Assembly (NCBI GenBank): GCA_009667805.1
Contig: CM019075.1
Span: 20,953,615-21,017,614 of the forward strand
Reading direction: 5' to 3'
Source of the DNA: Leptobrachium leishanense
Lineage: Eukaryota; Chordata; Amphibia; Anura; Megophryidae
DNA: 64,000 nt
The translations under genes and the position numbers were made by a program. The notes beneath the pieces are model-generated. The model was not told where the DNA came from, searched no databases, and saw only the letters and a program-made list of their open reading frames with translations. The number at the start of each line of letters is the position of its first letter. Positions within the stretch are counted from its first letter, which is position 1. Of the stretch, positions 60,913-64,000 are shown one piece after another.

Positions 60913-61629
60913 GCAGAATTTAAAAGATCCCGGCCTGAAACATAACCTCAGCTGTCGTTTAAATGAAATGATCGCCGGGCCTTCTGATGTCAGACCACGA
61001 TGAGCTCCTTAGGGGGTTACAGTCACTTTACAAAAAAAAAAAAGGGGAGATCAGGGGGATTTCGGCAGAAACGAAACTCGAAACCTCGTGAACCTCAAGG
61101 CACCTTAAACTTCACATAAATGAGAAATATTCAAAATAAACACAACGCTCCAGGAGAGACTCCGACCTGTATGATCATTTAGTGAATGGTAAAAGCGGTC
61201 AATCATACTAACCAACCAGAAATATGGTGGAAACTGTATGAAGGGGGGCTCCGGGTGGAGATCACCGCTCAACAGCAAAAACAGGTGGGGGCTTTACAGG
61301 GTTAATAGGGGTTTAACCTCAATCTGATGCTGATATTATACTTACAAGTCTCATCGAAATGGAGACTGTACAATACATTCCCGCGCCTGTGACCCAATTG
61401 GATATAAACATTCACCTAAAACATGTCAACGGGCCAAAGAAGAGCCGCAGCATGTTCGGATGTTAGGACACAGCGCTGGAGACAGGTTAGGCCGTTTAGA
61501 GGAGGATGCCGCGACATACTGGGTCAACAGCAACGTATGTTATTTACAGCGAGAGAACATTTATTATAGTTTACAGACTCATTGCTGGGAGCTTTATTGC
61601 TCTGCAGCTCTGTTATACACTCAAATGCC
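60913..61629. other. intergenic, no gene seen
   Basis: No feature except a single diverged unit of the 55-bp repeat near 61580-61620. Confidence 0.5.
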
Positions 61630-62390
61630 ATAAATATAGGGAGGAGCCCCTAAAAATACACCCTGAATATATGGAGGAACCGCTAAAAAGGCACCCGTAC
61701 ACCCTGAATATATGGAAGAGCCCCTAAAGACACCCGCACACCCTGAATATATGGAGGAGTCCCTAAAAAGACACCCGCACACCCTGAATATATGGAGGAG
61801 CCCCTAAAAATACACCCACACACGCTGAATATATGGAGGAGCCCCTAAAAAGACACCCACACACCCTGAATATATGGAGGAGCCCCTAAAAAGACACCTG
61901 CACACCCTGAATATATGGAGGAGCCCCTAAAAAGACACCTGCACACCCTGAATATATGGAGGAACCCCTAAAAAGACACACGCACACCCTGAATATATGG
62001 AGGAGCCCCTAAAGACACACGCACACCCTGAATATAAGGAGGAGCCCCTAAAAAGACACCTGCACACCCTGAATATATGGAGGAGCCCCTAAAAAGACAC
62101 CTGCACACCCTGAATATATGGAGGAGCCCCTAAAAAGACACCTGCACACCCTGAATATATGGAGGAGCCCCTAAAAAGACACCCGCACACCCTGAATATA
62201 TGGAGGAGCCCCTAAAAAGACACCCGCACACCCTGAATATATGGAGGAACCCCTAAAAAGACACACGCACACCCCGAATATATGGAGGAGCCCCTAAATG
62301 ACACCCGCACACCCTGAATATATGGAGGAGCCCCTAAATGACACCCGCACACCCTGAATATATGGAGGAGCCCCTAAATGACACATACAT
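61630..62390. repeat. 41-bp minisatellite
   Basis: The unit accctgaatatatggaggag + cccctaaaaagacacctgca + c repeats about 18 times. Variants lack the aaaa (cccctaaagacac) or carry tgacac. Confidence 0.93.
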
Positions 62391-62844
62391 ACATGGAACT
62401 TTTAAAAAGCTACCTATACGTGTAAGCTCTCGAGCAGGGTCTGCTCTCCTTCTGGTGTAAAACCTTGTAACTAAGATCAAAATATAAGAACGAGCCACTA
62501 AAACGTGACATTAAGATTGAAACGAGGACCCAAAACAGGGCCTGCGCCTCTTAAAACAGAGACACGTGGCGCGTGTGCAGGACAATAACCAATGTCGTGC
62601 CAAGCTCGCGTTACATTTTTAGGTCTCCGAAAATGTTTCAAATCTTTATTAGGCTTCCTTCGGAGGCCACAGGAACAAAGCTTTGAGCCTATCATAGCCC
62701 TTTCCTGCAGTCACGTGACCAAGACCTAGAATAAAGCAACCTCCTAAAATAAAAATGAATGGGTAAAAAGAAAAAAAAAAACAACCATAAAATTAACAAT
62801 GGTCCTGGGAAAAAACATAATAACTGCTAATAATGCTCCTGGTG
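62391..62844. other. intergenic, no gene seen
   Basis: No recognisable feature. Confidence 0.5.
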
Positions 62845-62849
62845 GACTA

Positions 62850-62976
62850 GGCCAGTGATGGCACCCCAAACGGTTTCGAACTACAGGTCCCATGATGCTC
62901 AGCCAGCCTTACGTGCACCTAAGCATCATGGGAAATGAAGTTCTTCAATACTAGTCAGGGTTCGGTATCACTGGCT
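62850..62976. mobile_element. small hAT-like palindromic MITE
   Basis: The ends cagtgatggcac and ggtatcactgg are inverted. Inside are aactacaggtcccatgatgc and cctaagcatcatgggaaatg. hAT-type terminal CAGTG; related to the 11209-11334 family. Confidence 0.68.
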
Positions 62977-63369
62977 TAGGCCATTAGTAGCCGGGATCGT
63001 TGTATCTGCAGATTTCGGTTACTGGAACCGTCAGCCCCTGGTTCCTCCAAACGGAACAGACACGCATTTCGCAATATTAAATGAGAAGTTCCAGCGCTTT
63101 CATAACAAAAGAGCCTTTCTGCGCGGCCCATCTCACAGGAGCCGTCACGTACTATATCCACGGCGTGTGGGTTTATGCTCTGGAGTCGGCCCGCATCGGG
63201 CTTTACAGACGCAAACTAGGACGTGCGAAGAATTCACCAAACAGGCTCAAAAATGGGCCAAAAAACCCGGCCAAATTCCAGATAAATACATGCAAGTCAT
63301 TTGAAAAATAAAAATTTTTACAAATCCCAGATTATAAAATAAAATTAAAAAAACCTCTGAATGTATAGA

Positions 63370-63490
63370 GCAGCAGCCTTGGCCTTCCAGATGTTTTGGA
63401 ATTTCCCACGGTGCTCAGTCAAGAGGCCGAGCATCAAGCGAGATGCGGTTCCAGAACATCTAGGGGACAAATGTTCCTGATCCTTGGTAT
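63370..63490. mobile_element. small hAT-like palindromic MITE, decayed
   Basis: cttggccttccagatgtttt + ggaatttcccacggtgctca with partner ggttccagaacatctagggg. Same family. Confidence 0.6.
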
Positions 63491-63534
63491 AGAGAATCTG
63501 CACCCCCAGATTCCATCTGTCAATATCAAATCAT

Positions 63535-63640
63535 CCTAGGTCTCTGAACTACATGTCCCATGATGCTCAGCCAGCCCAGAGTGTGACTAGGCATCACAGG
63601 ACAGGTAGTTGCGACACATTTGGGTTGTCGAGCTTCACCA
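63535..63640. mobile_element. small hAT-like palindromic MITE, decayed
   Basis: ctgaactacatgtcccatga + tgctcagccagcc, with partner ctaggcatcacaggacaggt. Same family. Confidence 0.55.
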
Positions 63641-64000
63641 TCCTAGCCTCTAAACCTCCTTCCTACAGCTCAGACCTCTGCCAATCATGACGACTTCTGT
63701 TAAAGAGATTTCACATACATCCAGCCTGACCAGAGCAGTTCCTAAAACTGTGCATTTGTAAAACAAGGCTGTTGCCTCCAAAATAGAGGTGTGGGGTGCA
63801 CAGCGGACCCCAGACCTTCTGATTTACCCTGGGTCATTGCACGGCAGAGGGGCTTCTGGGAGCTGCCACGCCTACTACGGTAGAGAGCAGGCAGCTGGAC
63901 TACAACTCCCAGGATCCCCAAATTTAAACAGAATTACTGGATGAGCCAAAACAGAGACATGGAGAATTCCTGGTGATTTCCGTTTGGTCTGGTTGCTTCC
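63641..64000. other. right end of window, no gene seen
   Basis: Contains gactacaactcccaggatcc at about 63898-63917, a ZNF143-like motif or a MITE remnant. No exon supported. Confidence 0.45.

Overview
The window looks like nuclear DNA of a vertebrate, most probably a frog or other amphibian. It has spliced genes with GT/AG introns. It is packed with DIRS, Tc1, hAT and Harbinger-like elements and long minisatellites, and it keeps the vertebrate gene neighbourhood DCST2-ZBTB7B. The two genes converge tail to tail, as they do in human 1q21.3. No bacterial, organellar or viral gene organisation is seen.

Layout: 353-24425 (+) holds the last ten coding exons of a DC-STAMP-domain gene, best called DCST2. 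Its earlier exons lie left of the window. All exon phases join correctly to give about 505 residues, ending in a C4 RING-like finger and a charged tail. Its introns carry a 52-bp minisatellite and a near-complete but dead DIRS-type retrotransposon (about 4360-10311), which contains a Harbinger-like MITE. They also carry a Tc1 transposon with an intact 350-aa transposase (11843-13484), a 19/27-bp minisatellite and a palindromic hAT element (16175-17430). The last intron holds a four-level nest: 18-bp minisatellite > 1-kb-arm palindromic element > hAT element > second Tc1 (19190-24020).

24426-37149 is the space between the two convergent genes and probably includes the ZBTB7B 3' UTR. It holds several minisatellites (29 bp, a 24-34-bp group, 32/33 bp with higher-order blocks, and a 32-bp GC-box unit), a palindromic array at 28.97-29.43 kb, and a foldback MITE at 34429-34610.

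37150-38829 (-) is the complete two-exon coding region of ZBTB7B (ThPOK/cKrox): BTB domain plus four zinc fingers, 480 aa. From 38.84 kb to the right end is its 5' flank or 5' intron. I find no further coding exon there. This part is dominated by a 4.1-kb array of about 37-bp units with a TGACGCGTCA palindrome (42.1-46.2 kb), a 3.4-kb purine-only array (51.26-54.71 kb), a 41-bp array (61.6-62.4 kb), many small hAT-like MITEs, and one CpG-rich patch near 47.3 kb that could be a promoter or first exon.

No tRNA, rRNA or CRISPR was found. The very long open frames (up to 1255 codons) are products of stop-free tandem repeats, not genes.
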